DNA of 64,000 nucleotides from Puffinus mauretanicus (taxonomy: Eukaryota; Chordata; Aves; Procellariiformes; Procellariidae): assembly GCA_023333565.1 (NCBI GenBank), contig JAJKFH010000385.1:1860001-1924000 (forward strand), written 5' to 3'. The translations under genes and the position numbers were made by a program. Each line of letters opens with the position of its first letter. Position 1 is the stretch's first letter. Below the pieces are notes generated by a model, which saw only the letters and a list, made by a program, of their open reading frames with translations, made no database searches and was not told the DNA's origin. Positions 36,437-51,400 of the stretch are shown here, in pieces.

Positions 36437-39400
36437 CTGAGGAGAAAGGCAAGCAGCAGAAGTTATGCATCAGACTTCTTTTGGTAAGGTTATTCACACA
36501 GACATACTATCAACTCCTGGGCATGCAAAACCTCCAGAGCTCTTCACACCATCTCATTCAGCACTTTTAAGAAAAACACTTTTCTTAGAATTAATCTGGC
36601 AAGTTAATTTTCTGTAAAATTTTTTGAAATATCACTGCAACTTTCAAATCTGTGGAATTTTGAAGTCCTACACCGATCATTTTTCTTATAACAATGATAT
36701 TTTTCTTACAACAATGATATTTTCTGATATCAATGGTGCTTTGCAAATAATATGGGGCCAGACAACTCTGGCCATTGCAAAGAGTCTGTTATCCTTAGTT
36801 CGTCTTAAACACTTCCATAGAAACCATTTTAGACAGCTCTTGGTAGTCACAGTGAAAATATGCATCATGTTTCCAGGCTCAGGGCAAGGTCTGGATGATG
36901 ACTTCACTAGATTCAGTGCCAGAACCTCCACCGGTACAACCTGAACCTAAAGGATCCACATTCTAGGAAATAATAACATGGAAGATGAAGTCAGTACTAG
37001 GATGGATTAAAATGTCACTGCCATTTTCAGGAGGTATTCCTACACAGATTTAGTTCTTTCTATTTTTTTATGTGAACAGTTTTCGGTTTTCTTCAGCAAG
37101 TACGGCTCATTAATTAATTTCAAATATGCTAATATTTTGTTTTTAAAAGACGTAACAAATTCAAACATTGAAAGTCCATGAGAGGCTGTTTTCTGTCCGA
37201 AAAGTCTTGATGGAAATATTCTGACCAATGCCACTGTATATCTTAAAAGAGTTAATCAGAGAAAAAGTCATATCAGCATTGTAAAAAACTGATGAGGAAA
37301 AGAAAGATAACAATACTGATTCCTCAAAAACATTAAGCCTTTTCTGTATCTAATCATAGTATTACAGTATTTGGTAAAAAGGCCAAAAATGTATAGTGTC
37401 TAGATCTGTGTTTTTAATAATAAAAATATGGAGCCTAAAGCAACAATAATATCATCCTGATGTTTCAATGAAAACAATACATTCACCAGAAGGTTACCTT
37501 ACTCATAAGTGATCTTGAGTGAGTACCACTAGAAATTTTCACGCTTTATTTTATATTTTTACCTTTCCTATTTAGGCAGAAACACAACACAGAAATGTAC
37601 GCAGAAGAGGTAGGAAACAGCTCTGGTGTCTTCCGTTGCTAGCTCTGAAACAGATTTTCTTGCAAGCCAAGTCATTTAACTTTTGTGCATCATCTACCTT
37701 CCCTCTCAAGTAAAACATGTGGTGAAACTCAATTCATATTTGTGCAAAACGTACAGAATGTAGCTATCGATGTTCCGTTTAAGGAAAATTATAGAGGAAG
37801 CAAAGCCAATCCAAAAATGTAACATTTCATCAAAAATGCCACTGAGCAAAGATTAAAATCTTAGAGCCTCTGCACAGAAACACGGCGGCAGCAGCCCCTG
37901 AAGGGAGGGCAGACCCCTCTCTTGCACCTTACCCCTTCAAACTCAGAACTCTTCTGCAGAGCTGAAGATCCTGGCAGTCAGCCTTACTGGTAGTCTGAAC
38001 GATCATCAAGGTATGGCAATCAGCAATACCACTTAGTCAACTTCCATGGCAGTACAGATGTATCTTTCCTATACACTCATATGCTATATTTCAGCAGCAA
38101 GTAGCATTAGGAAAATGGTTCAGCTTTTACATATAGACAAAGCCTTCTGAATTTTAAGGATTTTGGTTGAAAAGGTAACCCATCATCCTCTGCAGTGTGC
38201 CTCGATTAGTATTTAAGAGGCATGTCTATTTAGTTTAAAATGCAGATTTTTACGGTATCTATAGGGGTCTCAACTCCCAGCGGTATTGCCTAACGCTTTC
38301 TATGGCTTTCCAAGATTGTATCAAGTTTTACTGAATTATAGCTCTGGCTCCAGAATAATATTTGGGTTGATTTAAAACAGACCTGCAGAAATAACATTGT
38401 CTCTTCTGGCTTAATGCAATTTTTGGAAGTTGAATGGCTGACGCTTGTTTTACTGCTGCATATTCTCAGACTTCTCGAGTTACTGAAATCCCAATGCATG
38501 GGACTCGTGTTTGGCCAGGGACAGGCATGCAAGCGTGTGATGGATAAATCTGCATGCCGGATCATGTCAGGGGCATTTGGGGGCCTCCAGGGACCGTCCC
38601 TGGCAGAGGAACAGACTTTCCAGACCGGCCAGCCACTCGCACCAGGGCTGCAATGGTGTAAATGTGGACGGTACAGGCACCGCAGTACTGAACAGCAATC
38701 TGGATGCCAAAGAGTGAATTTCTTACGCAAAAGACAAGAGTTGACATGTCTGCGTTCTCAATGTGTTTGTTTTAATGTACGCCCTTGGCAATATTATTAA
38801 TCAGCAATGCGTATGGGCTGAGAACAGCCCTCTCCGTGCCGTCCTCTGCACTGGATCCAAATGGCTTATTAGTTTCACCATTTCCAGTGGGTAGGATTAC
38901 ATGCAAAAAGTCCACCCAAGCCAGAGGAGAAGAGAAATGTAGAGAGGAGGACAAAAGGCACAGAAGAGAGTACTTCTGTCCTAAAATTGCATGAAAAGAC
39001 CTGTGAGGAACAGGAGACGATAATAAAGAGCCAGTCACCCTGGGGGCAAAAAGCTCTCTCCGTGGCCATCACTTGGCCAGTGCTCCCAAGGGCTGAGTCT
39101 CTGCAAATTCCAGATCCAGCTCCCTCAGGGAGAAAGAAAGGAGGAGCCATTTGCTGTGTCCTCCAGTCCTGACGAGGGCAGAGAGGTTTGCACAGCCTTT
39201 GGTATGCTGAGTGCCCTCGACTCACCCAGTCGTCTTCTCCCCACCCCGTTTTTCCATCCAGCGCTGCATCCAGCAAAGGGAAATGAAATGCAGCGCTGCT
39301 TCGTGCATTTTGGCTGTCATCAATCCTGCCCCAAAAAAGCCCACATCGTGCACTGCTCTCTTGGTGGAGTTACAAAATGAGCGAGAGCGAGCGAGTACCC

Positions 39401-42400
39401 ACAAACCAGCTCTGACTGAGTATACTGACCCACATATTATCATCTCAGGAATTTTCTTAAGGAGACTGGTTTACAAAACCGCGATGATTTAATGTTACAT
39501 TTATAAAAACACATTTCAAAAAGCTGTAAGTGCTCAGCTCATAGCTACAGCTGTTAAGGGCTTTGTAACTATAAACATGTAAAATTTCTCTGTTGGTTTC
39601 CACACATCAGTAACTATAATAGATAATAAACTAAAGCTATAAGAGCCTCAAAGAGCCTTTTATTGCTCATTTCCTCATAGCTCTCCAAGGAGCTTGACAG
39701 GAGATAAGCATCCATTTTTATCCCTCAGACTTCAAGAAATGACAATAAATTCCGACCATTTTGTTGGTCAGGATGTGGTAATCTAAAAACCACAGAAACA
39801 ATAACAGTTAAATAAAGGAACACCGAAGTGAAAAAACTCCCTTCGTTAAATTCAAACATTTGAATGTTACAGTAATAAACATTTATTGTTAAGTATTTCA
39901 ATTTCCCACCCTGGCGTACGGCAGCCCACAGAAGTAGGGACAACAGAAAAGGCACCTCGCTCTTCCTGCAGGTTTTCACTGGCACATACGGAAGGTTTAA
40001 CCAAATCCAGGTGTTCCCAGGAAAAGGAAAACTTCAACTTTGGACTTACATTTGAACAGAAAGCATCTGGGAACCTATCGCTTAAAGAAGTTTGCAAAGA
40101 TTTGTCATGCCATTTATCATCAAACTGAAGATGGCGAGAAGAGGAATTATAATTAGTTACCATAACGTTTAATGGCCAAAATCAGGATTGTGCTGTACTT
40201 GGAGCTGTACAACCCTTCCTCCCCCTCACTAGTTATTGCTCTTCCCTCCACAGCAAGCTTTGGCTGCCGGCCCCTCCTTGGTCTTGCCAAGCCGCCCTGG
40301 AGATGTACATCCACACTCCCTGATTTTCCTGCCAGGAGAATTGCCCGCCGGCCAAACCAAAGCCCCGCTCCCTCGCAGGGAGCTGCCTGCACCGGGGCTG
40401 GACAGCTGAGCCAGCGTTGATCAGGAGCTGCGGTCAGAACAACGGCGGGATGCTCCCGAGGGATGTCAGAGACCGGCTGCAGGCATGGGCGTGGAATTGC
40501 ACAACTCCCTTAAAGCAAATTATTGAATAAAAACATTGCATACCTGTCACTAATTCTTACTTAGCGTTCTGCCTCAGGATGATCTTAATATTCATGAATG
40601 CTACAGGAATAGTATTTGAGGATAGGCAGCTAGCCTAGATCCTCGGATATTCAGATGCTGTTTGCACCGTAGGCTTTAGTCACCTGTCCTCGTGGAGCCA
40701 GGCCTTGCTTGCCAGACTTTTTTAAATTTTATATATATATATTAAAAAAATCCTTTAAAATTTCCTTTCTTTTTCCAGGCACACTTTTTAGAAAGGTGCT
40801 GTGAAACATCATGAAGAGCTGGAAATTCCCACCGCAGAATTTGCTTTAAGTGACAATTGCAAAGTTCTTTGGGACAGCCCTAAAAAAAGCATTTAATTTT
40901 ACAGATGCAGTGAGAGCGACCGTTCATCACGGGTCGCAAAGCAAGTAACAGCTACGCAGAGTCAACAGATATTATATCTCAAAACAGTAGAATAAGACCA
41001 TGATTACACAGTCACTTTAATTTGACATAAATTTTAGAAAAAGCTTGGGATGAAGAGGAACACAAATGCCTGCGCCCGCATACAGGAGGCAGCGTGGCTG
41101 GGGCTGGGGGACTGCCCTTCCCCACAGCGGCGAACGTGTGCGCCCATTGCAGTGGCCGTGGGTTAAGGCTCTCATTCTCAATGGATTTATCATTTACATT
41201 TCGGTGTCAGGATCAGTGTCCGGAATCCACTCTGCTTTTTTTTTTTGCTAACTTCTTTTAAGAAAGAGAGTGTAAACACTATTACAAATACAGTTCAAAT
41301 AGGCACCGAAGAAATCAATGTTACCAAATACAACGTAGGCTTGAAATTCTTGAATACAAAGCTAGATTATGCAACGACACATTAAAGATAGTGGCAAAAA
41401 TACTGTTTTTCAGCAGTACTGATATTTTACCCAATTATCTGGGCAGTAATGGGACCATTCAGGTTCTAAGACTGCAAAGCACAAAGTCTCCACCAGCACA
41501 CTTGAGTTTTCTCCTCCAACAGCACCAAGGCCAACCAAACGGCAAGGTTTGCACTGGCTGTTTGACACCGATAGCTGCTCTGGCATCAGGTGTTAACAGC
41601 GTAAAGAGATGCTGAAAACATTGCCACCAATTCATTTCCATTGAAGGTGTGAATATTACTGTACATGTGGCAACTGCATGAAGGAAAATCTGAAAAAATG
41701 CTGGAGAGAGAGTGAAAGCCAGCCTTGTACTAATCTTTCGCCCTGGAGCAGCCAGGATTTCACCCTGGACTCTGCGCAGATCTGAAACAGATTTCTAGCA
41801 GCTGGCAGCTCAAACCAGGACCACGTCCTGCTGCAAAGCAGATCCCTTTGAAACCAAGGTACTTCAAAAGTTATTAGCACATTGCACAGAAACATGCAGT
41901 TGTTGGGAAAGCTGTGTGTGAGTCAGGGCTGGCTCAGTCGTCCACCATGAGACAGACTCATTTAAGCCTTTGCTCTGGTGGTAATTTATACGCACGCTGA
42001 TTTACATATAGCTGTTGGAGAGTTTAGGACACGCTCCCTTGACTATTATTTTTTCTTATCATCTGATGTGACGCCAAAGTCACACAGATAATTTTTACTT
42101 TAAGACAAGCCATTCCCAAAATACATGGAAAAATGTATTGGTTTCTTTTTGGTCTTTTTTTTAAAATCTTATTAGCATCAAATAGGAATGATGAATTAAG
42201 GCAAAAGTAGGAGTTATTTTCAACCCTGGAAAGTTCTTCAGAAATTTTCCTAAGAACTAAAATAAAAGCTTCCAAGTATAACTTCTTTCAGAGCTGTCTA
42301 AAGAAAAGTGTATTTTGACAATTTTACAGAATAAAATTGATGCCAGAATTGACAATATAACTATTTCAAAAAGAATAGTCCAATGTTAGTGTTTTTGCTT

Positions 42401-45400
42401 TTCTTCTTGCTAAAGAAATTTAAAATGAAATCCATTAGAGAAACAGCCTGCTTACATTTCTGTCATAGAGATACCCTCAATAATTATAAATAAATGCTTT
42501 TTTCATGTCCTACTAATCCTACAGGGACAAGGATCAGCTGGCCAGTTTGAGTAGCTCAAGCTTATAATTGTTTCATTATGGTATTCTGAAACTCACTGTG
42601 ATCTTCCAGAGGACAGATTCTTCATGTATGGTTAGCAAAACCATCTATTTTCTATGTGTAATCTGCATGACAGACCTGCGAGATCCTGATTTCTATTAAA
42701 TATCAGGCCATGCCGTCAGTAAGAACCCTTCCTTACAGGCCCCCATGCAAACTGGGGCTGAAGGATTAACGTTTTGAATTGTCAGTGACCTGGAGACATC
42801 TTAACCAGAATACCCAACAAATCAAGCTCTTCACACTTTACAGATAATTTTTAAAACTCTGGGCCAGTTCTAAGATAGAAAACTTACTGGTTGATTCCTG
42901 TGGTATGGCCACAGCTCTCACCTGTGAAGGTTACTGAACTGCTGAAACTGAGAAGGAAAAAGCAAAGTAAAAAAAGAGAAGATATTCTTTACGATCGCTT
43001 GTTTAAAAAGGCGAGATATCTGCTTTGGCTTTTCTTGTCTTGCTGACAGATTTCAGCAAAATTTGGAGAAGGCTCAGGTGCTACAAGGATGTAACATCTG
43101 AAACACAGCTTTCCAGCCTTCAGCAAGGAGGAAGGGGACAGCCAAGCTTCCAACATTTTAAAGGAAGAGTTATGCTTCCAATGGGATTTCCCCCCCCCCA
43201 CATTCCCCTTGCTCCTCTGGGGATGCTGGGAACCGCTGCTCCCATTCCCGCTTCCCGAGCACTGCTGTGCTCTCAAGCAAACATGGAAAGCAAGGCGTCG
43301 TTTTTAAAATCTAATTTAAATATGAAATATGAAGGAGTTGAGAAACGAATGAAAGTAAACACTTACTCCCATCTAAGGCTGTTATTTTGTCACAACAAAA
43401 AATTACACTGTTTCTACTTCTTATTGCAGTTCCCATTTAAAAAGGAGCTATTTACAAGTGGGTAACCACGCAGGTTTGCCCTGCCGGTTGTTAAATCCCT
43501 TGAATAAATCTTCCGAGCTAATTACCACATCATCACCTTCTGCCTCACACACCACACCACGGGTTTGTACACAGAACCCTTAGTGACAACACCAGAGAAT
43601 GAGGTTTCCCTCTCCTTAGGGTGAAAAGAACTAATCTTACTTTTAAAAGAAATGTGGGAAAAAAAGGGTTTGTTTATTACGAGCTGGAGCAGTAACCTGA
43701 CCTGGGACCCCACAACCCTTTCCGTCGGCAGAAAGGGATACCCTCAGCCTGAATTGCCACGGACTCTGTGGATCCGGCTGTCAAACCTCTTCCAAAGGGG
43801 AGGAGGGTTCGTAGCAGGACGTGGTGCCTGCACTCCCAAGAGGTGCCCCTGTCCCCTTCTGCTGGCTCCGGGGAGCAATGCGCCAAAGCCAGGCACTGCT
43901 CCCTTTTAATCTTGTGCCAGCAAAAATAAATAAATGAAAGGACTTGTCTCCAGGCAAAATAAGTTCCCTGATGTGCCTGACATGATTGGAGGAAGAAGGC
44001 GATAGATACGTATCTGGTTGGAGGCAAAGGGAAAGAGGGAGATGAAAAGGAGGTGAAGATAGGATCAACCTTTCTGGCAGCAGCTTACACTTAGATCGGT
44101 AAACTGAAGCTTAAGTTTTCGGATAACTTAAAGTCCCAGTGAAATCAATGGCAAGATGGATGTTAGGGTAGAAGGAACAAGCGCAGAGAAATCTGAGGCA
44201 GGAGAACAACGGCGGAGGAGAGAGGGCGCAGGAATCAACTTCTTCTTTTACCCCCTTACACACACAACCTGCATTTATGCTGATACAAGGGCTCTTCTAT
44301 TTTAATAGGTAACCCATAGCCAAAAGCAGAGGAATCCTCGTGCTCAGCAAAGAGCCCAGGCCACAGAGATGCTGAACACGCTGCCACAGAAGAGTCTACG
44401 ACACAGCACTAACCTTCTTAATAAAAGCAAACACGAGTATTTGCTCCCACTCTACTAAGCTTTACATTGTCATGCTGGAATGAGGAAAAGAGATGAAAAT
44501 CAGAGGTCCTAAAAGTTATGTTTCCAGTTAGATTTTTATCTATATCTTCTTTGTTTTTGTTTTTTTTTTTTTCCCCAAGAATTCATGCAATCTTGCTAGG
44601 ATTAGTGAATCAAAGTTGGAACCTAACAATTCAAAACCTACTGCATGTTGCTGGAAGGTTAAAAAATCATGCAATGTCCTTTTCTACATAACTGAGGTTA
44701 CTGGATGAAACAGAATAAATTGCAGCTGTGTGTTGAGCTCTGTAAATATCTCTAGCAAATGTGTAATTGGCTGTAGAGTGGGTGGTGTGGGAGTAGGCAA
44801 GTATCCAGGTCTTGCATAAACACAGGATTTTCCCTCTAGAGGGATGCATTTCTTGTTCCATGTTTACACCAGTGTTAAGCTGGCTCACTGTCCCACCAGT
44901 GGGCTAGAAACTGGGTACCAGCAGAGCATGGTACAATGCATAGCAGAAAAAACCAACTCCATTTAAAGAATTACAAATGTAAGCATGTAATTCTGGCTCT
45001 CCATCTTGATCTGTGGCTGCGGTCTGGTATGGTTGGTTTGCCTGAGCAAGGCTTCATTACATACTACTTTTTTTTTTAAAAAGGAGCTGAATTTTTTATA
45101 GTATTCCAAACTCATCAGTCTCTAATTGAAAAAAAAATCAGAACTTAAACAACATAAAAACTACACAACTTAAAAAATTAACAAATACATCTAATAAAAT
45201 AATATATATTTTGTAACATAATAAGTCACCTGATATAAAATTAAGTCATAGATTCTCAAAGGGCCGCATCATTGATTCAGATAGTCTCTCCCTCTCTCCC
45301 TCCCCACTGATGGGCATCAATGGGAATTTCAGTCTTTTTTTTTCACCAGGAATAGACTGAAACCATTGCTGTGGAAACTCCACAAACAGAGTGGACAAAT

Positions 45401-48400
45401 TAGAGGGGGAAAAAAGCTGACCCATGAGAAAAACTCTTATTCTGGGGTGGGTGGCTTTTGGTCTGCACGCAAGTCTCGGCTCTGCAGTGGCAGAGTTTCC
45501 CCAATGGATTGACTGAGCGGTCAGACAAATTCTGACACAGCAAATGGGAAATACTCACGTAGGTTAATTAAAGCTATCCGTAGATACCTGGAGGATAATA
45601 ACAGTAAGGACATGGCCCTAATTGGGAATTGGTGTGTAAAATGATTGACTTAATCTGAGTCCCAGCAAGAAATACCCACAGGTAAAGCCAAGCTGGGCTG
45701 GGCCACGTCAGGAAAGCAAACCGGTGACTGCATGCTTAACTTTATAGGCATTTTTATTGTATACTGCAATTTGATACCCACCACAGAACAGCTCTGAAAA
45801 TGTTAAGTAACTCCAATGGCTAAAGGTGGCTCTGGGTGAAACACTGCATCAGTTGGAGCAGAACATGGAGTCTTAGCTTAGAAAAAATATCTTTTTATGC
45901 TTGGCTTGATCTTTTTGTGTTCTTTTTTTTTTTCTGGTATATCTATACCTAAACCACAGTTGCTTAAAGAAAAACACACATAATAAATAAAGAACTTACT
46001 TAAAAACTATATATCAGTTTACTTACAAGGTCAAATATAATTAGACTAAACTAACTAAATGGAGTTCGTTTAGGGCCCATATTAGTTAAAAATAGTCCCT
46101 AAACCAGCCCAAACAAGGGAGTTACAAGGGCAGTCAGATCTGTGCAGGGCACCCTCAGCACCCTCCGGTATCAAGACTGTAATGAGCAGAACGGTCTGCG
46201 CCGTTCGAGACAAACAGCTGCTCTCTGTTTGCACAGACAGAAGTGCAATTGTTTTTCCATGTGTTTGACTAGCTAAACAGAGCCTTGGCTTTAATGCAAC
46301 ATGTTTCCCAAATCATTCGCTTATACCATGAAAGGAAGGCAGCTTGTGTCTTGAGCACCAACAAGAAAAGACACGGAGAAGTGCGGGGAAGGGTCTGCAA
46401 AGTAGGCAGCCGGGGAGCAGCAGCACCCCCGAAGCGCTCTGGGCAGAGAGCTGCGGTAGCCACGATGCTGTAAACCCAACAGCATCTGAGGAACCCTTCA
46501 AGGCTTCAAGTGAAATGGTTATTGCAACTACACCTAATAATACAAAATGCTTTTCATCCTCAATTGAGAGCAAAAGCAGTTCAAAATGCCAGCATTTTGC
46601 TGTACTGGCCTCTAATTTTATGTCTTCTTTATAGACACCTAGGATATTCTTTTTAAGGTTTCAGCCATTCTGCAGCAATCCAGCAGTGGCATAAGTTTTT
46701 CAGATGACAGTCCTCTCTTTTGAGAGCCTGGACTACCTAAGAGTGACCTGCAATAGCCTAAGAAAGCTCAAGCAAGGGTAAGATCCCAGCTGTTCTGGCT
46801 GGCACTAAATCTCGCCGTTCAATGGGTTTATAGACCACGCTGGAATTTGGAAGCTGTACCAAAACACAAGCACAGTCCTGTTTTACAGTGCAGCTGAAAC
46901 CAAGACTGCTTTCTCTCTTTCTGAATGGCTACAGCTGTAAGACTTCAGAAACAATCAAGAAAGCACTTTCATAAATGCAGGGTGTTCAGATATCTGGGTT
47001 ATCCTGCCGTAAAACACCACTTACTCGAAAAGAATTTTTAAACCTACTTTTTATTAAAATAATGTGACTTAACTTAAAAACCACACTGACCTCCAATTAC
47101 AAACCTGCAGACAAATAAGACAAATATTTTTTTCTGAATTGTATTTGCTATTGATGAGAAGGAGCCAATGTACAGACACAAGTACAGTACTTGTTGCCCA
47201 ACAGCATTTTAGGTGACCAGCCTACAAACAAGTTCAATTCTAATGTCAACTACACTGCTGTAAATGCAGGAGAAAGAGCTCTGAGGTATTATGAAACTTT
47301 CTGTATTTGCATAAGGTTTCAGTTGTTGTAAAGAAAAAAAAAGTCATTTTATTGCCCAGTAAAACTCGCTCCCTGTTAAAAGAGTCTTTAGAAAAAATCA
47401 CACAGAGTTATTGGAAATCTAATACTGTTCTGTAGGCCAAAATTCAGGTCTGGGATAAGCAAGTAAAACCTTGCTAAACCTGTGTCCTGTAAGTTTAGGA
47501 GAAAAAAAGGAAATTCACTGTTAAAGGTGAAATTTATACTCAAAAAGCTAAACCAACTCCTTTTAGATTTTACATAGGAATTCCCACTGCCTTAATTCCT
47601 TTCTCCATAGTGACTAACTGGGTCCTGTTGTTCAAAAACAGGACTGAAAATCAGAAAAAGAATTTTTCTCTGTTTTCTTTTGTGTGTGTAGTTTGCGGTT
47701 TACATCCTGCTGGAGTGATGTTTGAGCACTGCGCTGCCCGTCTGCATGGGACAGGATCTTTCCCATATTTTCTATACTTCAGGGGGCTGACTTTTCACAC
47801 ACACAGTTTTGATTTCTTTACCATATAACAATCCCTGATAGCCACAGCAAGCACCTAGTCTCTAGTCCAATATAAAGCTGGCTGATTTTTTTTAGGTGAT
47901 TTTATGCCCACTGACTCAGAAGAACAGAAGCTCCACTGAAGCAAGTGCAGTCCCGCACCTCATCTGCTCGGTGGTGACTGTGCACTTGGAGACATCTGCA
48001 CAAGGGTGGAGTTCACTTAACCATCCAAAACAACTTCAACAGAAGTACTGGGGCCTTGGAAGAGATGCCTTCAAAACAAACTGATCCTTAAACAACTCTG
48101 TGGGAAAAGAAGCAAGGCAAGCCAAGGAAACAAGCAGAAAAATGGAGATCCACCAAAAAAAGTAGGAATGTAGGATGAAATTCTGATATGTCTGAAGATG
48201 ACAGGAGCTTTATCATGGCTTTAAAAGAACCAGAATGTCACACTTAGAGTCTAATGATTTATTAGTGGAAAACAGACCAAAACGGAGGAGAATTTTGGTA
48301 AAGATTAGCAGAGACTGGAATATGGTAGCATTGGAAATAGAAAGTCTCTAGCCTTAGAACAGTTACATCCTGGGCAGGGATGGCAGGGTGGTATGTCACA

Positions 48401-51400
48401 AAGAAAGTATTTGGAGTTAATACGAACACAAATTTCTCATCAGGAGAGGCAGGAGGATGGCTTAGAAAGAGGACAGTTGTACAAACTGCAGTTTGAAACC
48501 CAGTGGAGCCTGTGCTGGTGTAACATTGCTGCACGGGAGTTGGTAGATCCAGTCTGTAAATTCGGACCTACGTGTTGCTCCGTGACCATACGCTGTGAAC
48601 CACAGCCCCAGGAGACACAAGGAAACTTTAGCAAACCTGGAGGTTTTTTCATTTGTACTGGTACCAAAATGGATCTAGTCATCAAACATTTAATTATGTC
48701 AGATTTGTTGGCATTTTCCATCCACCTAATCCCACAGTACTTTACAAGAATATCTATGTATTCTGGTAGGAAAATGGTCAACATAGTTTCAGAGGGTTTG
48801 TGACAGGGTAAAGAAGAGAATCCAAATCCAAATTGTGTCTTCCAAGTGGCCACCATGGGGCAGGTTCCACCAGCAGGCCAGCGGTACAGTGTCTCTAAGA
48901 CAGTCTCCTGTCACTCAGAGAGGTCCAACAATGGTAGGGCTTCCACCACGGCAGAGGAATAAAGCAGACTGAGTAGCTGGTGCAGCAAAGGGGCGGAAGA
49001 GAGACTGATTCGCAGCTCATCCAATGCTGCACCGGGATTCCCAATGACGAGGGGAAAGGGGGACTGCTGAGAAAACATTTCATGATTTCCATCAACCTAG
49101 AGACACTGTGCTAATGCAAAAGATGATCAAGGCCATAAGGACTCTGTTGTTGCACTAGTAGTATTCTGTAATGAAAGCAAAGGAGAGATTTGCCAAACCT
49201 TGTCTCCTTTTGGCAACCAGACAAAGTTCTGGCAGTGACACACAATGCAGCTCCCAAAATCATGTTTTCCTTCAGTAGGAGAAGCCCCTAGCTGGTGAGA
49301 GGACTGAATTTACAAAACTCTCAGACAAGAGGAGATGGGTGCAATGCAGCCTGCTGCCCATTGCTCATAGGACTATGTTACTACCATAATTTTGATGGCA
49401 ATAATCGCAGAACAGTTAGAGTATCAAGGTTTTAGGTTAAGTCCAACCTATTGAAAAGTGGTAACAGGACACACTCTAAAAATTTTGGGAACTACTCATT
49501 GAGGTTAATTAAACACACCCACTGGAAATGGAAACTTTGGGACAGTTACAGAGGCATCACCACACCTCTACAGCAAACTCCTTGAGCAAATGATGACCAC
49601 AGACCAAAAAGAGGAGGCAGGCACAGAGTAGGAACACCCAGGCACAGATTCATGCATCAATGGGGAAAGGACGGTGACTGCTATACACGCTGTTAAACAG
49701 TTGTCAAGGACAACGAACCACTAATCCATTTTTCATGTCAATGGCAGAGTTGAGTATTTTCACGTTCACAAATATTTGATCTCTTCCAACTTCTGTTGAA
49801 TCATCATGCTACTAACACAGCTGCCTTACTAAATTTTTCTTTAGAGTCTTTTAGAAAGATTTCTACTAAAGATCAAATGAAAACAAAAAAATAGCATCCA
49901 CACTGTTAACCATTATGTTCTTACTAAGCTGTTAACATGTCCTAATGTGACAACCGCTCTTCTTGAGCATGATTTACAAGATGTTCAAGGCTAATGGCTA
50001 CCCTCCTTAGCTCACTCCCTCCAATCTCTGTGATGGATAGCAGCACATAAAATCTGAGGTTCTGGTTACAGCTGCATAAAGTGAAAGACGGAGCGACAAC
50101 TTGTTTGAATTTTCTTTGGTTTTGCAAAAGCAGGGTTGATTTTATGGTAAAATATCAACTCTGATTTCTTAAAATTAGATTTCTCCAAAGTTATAGGTGC
50201 TTGAATATAGCTTCTACATTTCTATGAGGGAGAATGGACCTTTATGTTATAGTTTATAATTAAATACTATCAGAAAATGAGGCACTCACTTATAGAGACA
50301 TGTTTGAAACTTATATATACATCTATATTCAAGCCCACAGTAGTGGCATTCACCGCACGCAGCGCTATGTGCATTTAGCTCTGCTGCTTCTCTATTTATG
50401 GACAAGCTATGAAAGCAGTTTGTCAGCAACTTTTTTTGAGTGTTCACATTACCAAATACATTCATTCTGAATTCACTCTAATGTAATTATCAAATTCAGC
50501 AGCGAGCTGATAACACAGCTAAAGGAAAATACCAACCTGCCTCAGTGTTTTCATGCTGTAATTGAAAACAGATGGCAACTCGTGTAATTTATGCTTTTCT
50601 ACAATCAGTAACATGTTGGTATAAGATAAGAATTCTAAGACTGAATTGCATCTGCTTCAACAACACCATATGCTAGTGCACAGTATAAATATTTATCCAA
50701 ACCTACTTCATCTTCTCATTTAAAGCTCAGTCACATGAGATAGTGAAAGTACCCTTTGGATACCTTCAATTAGCACTGAAGCATCTCCCCAGTGCTTTAA
50801 AGGGTTAGAGTCCCAGCACCAACACTGAGGGATCTTCCCTTTCCTAAGCTTCATGGACAGGCTTAAATGGAGCCATGTTTGTTGTGCCTTCTTTATACAA
50901 TATAAATCCCAGTCTTCAAGCTCTCGCTAGGCTGCCTTTAGGAGTTAAGAAGTTTCTCACTTATAATATCCAAGCTTCTCTACTTTTCCTGCTATCCTGT
51001 AAAACATTGGAGATTGGCCACAGCCATAAATGGGATATTTTTTCCTGGGGGAATAATTTTTTTAAAGATTTTTAGACTGGTTTATCTTGCTTGTCAGTTA
51101 AGCAATAACCAGTTTTGAGGTCAGATTGGCAAGGACCATGGAGTGGGTTTTGCATTTCTCTGCAGCATGGGGTACGTTCAACCTCCCGAGAATTTCACAG
51201 TTCAAATTTCTTCCTATTGCAGGAATCGAAGGCATTGGCAATGCCTCTGATATCACATGCTTTGGGGTTGGTTTTCTCCCGACTTGGCACCTTATAATGC
51301 ATGGCTTTTAGTCCTTTATGTTACAAGCCTGTAATATTTTATGACTGTGGCAGTATTTGGACTCTGTGGACTAATCAGATAGTACCAATGTTCCTTTGAT

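Noticed and set aside
36243..36497. 84-codon minus-strand frame over the last DEPTOR exon
   Set aside because: Wrong frame: the conserved PDZ text is in a different frame bounded by the acceptor at 36437-36438 and TGA at 36308.
38290..38800. Overlapping frames of 128 and 146 codons on both strands
   Set aside because: They lie in the last DEPTOR intron, with no splice or similarity support; mutual shadows in GC-richer sequence.
48393..48856. Frames of 136 and 138 codons on opposite strands
   Set aside because: Intronic, mutually antisense, no recognisable domain.
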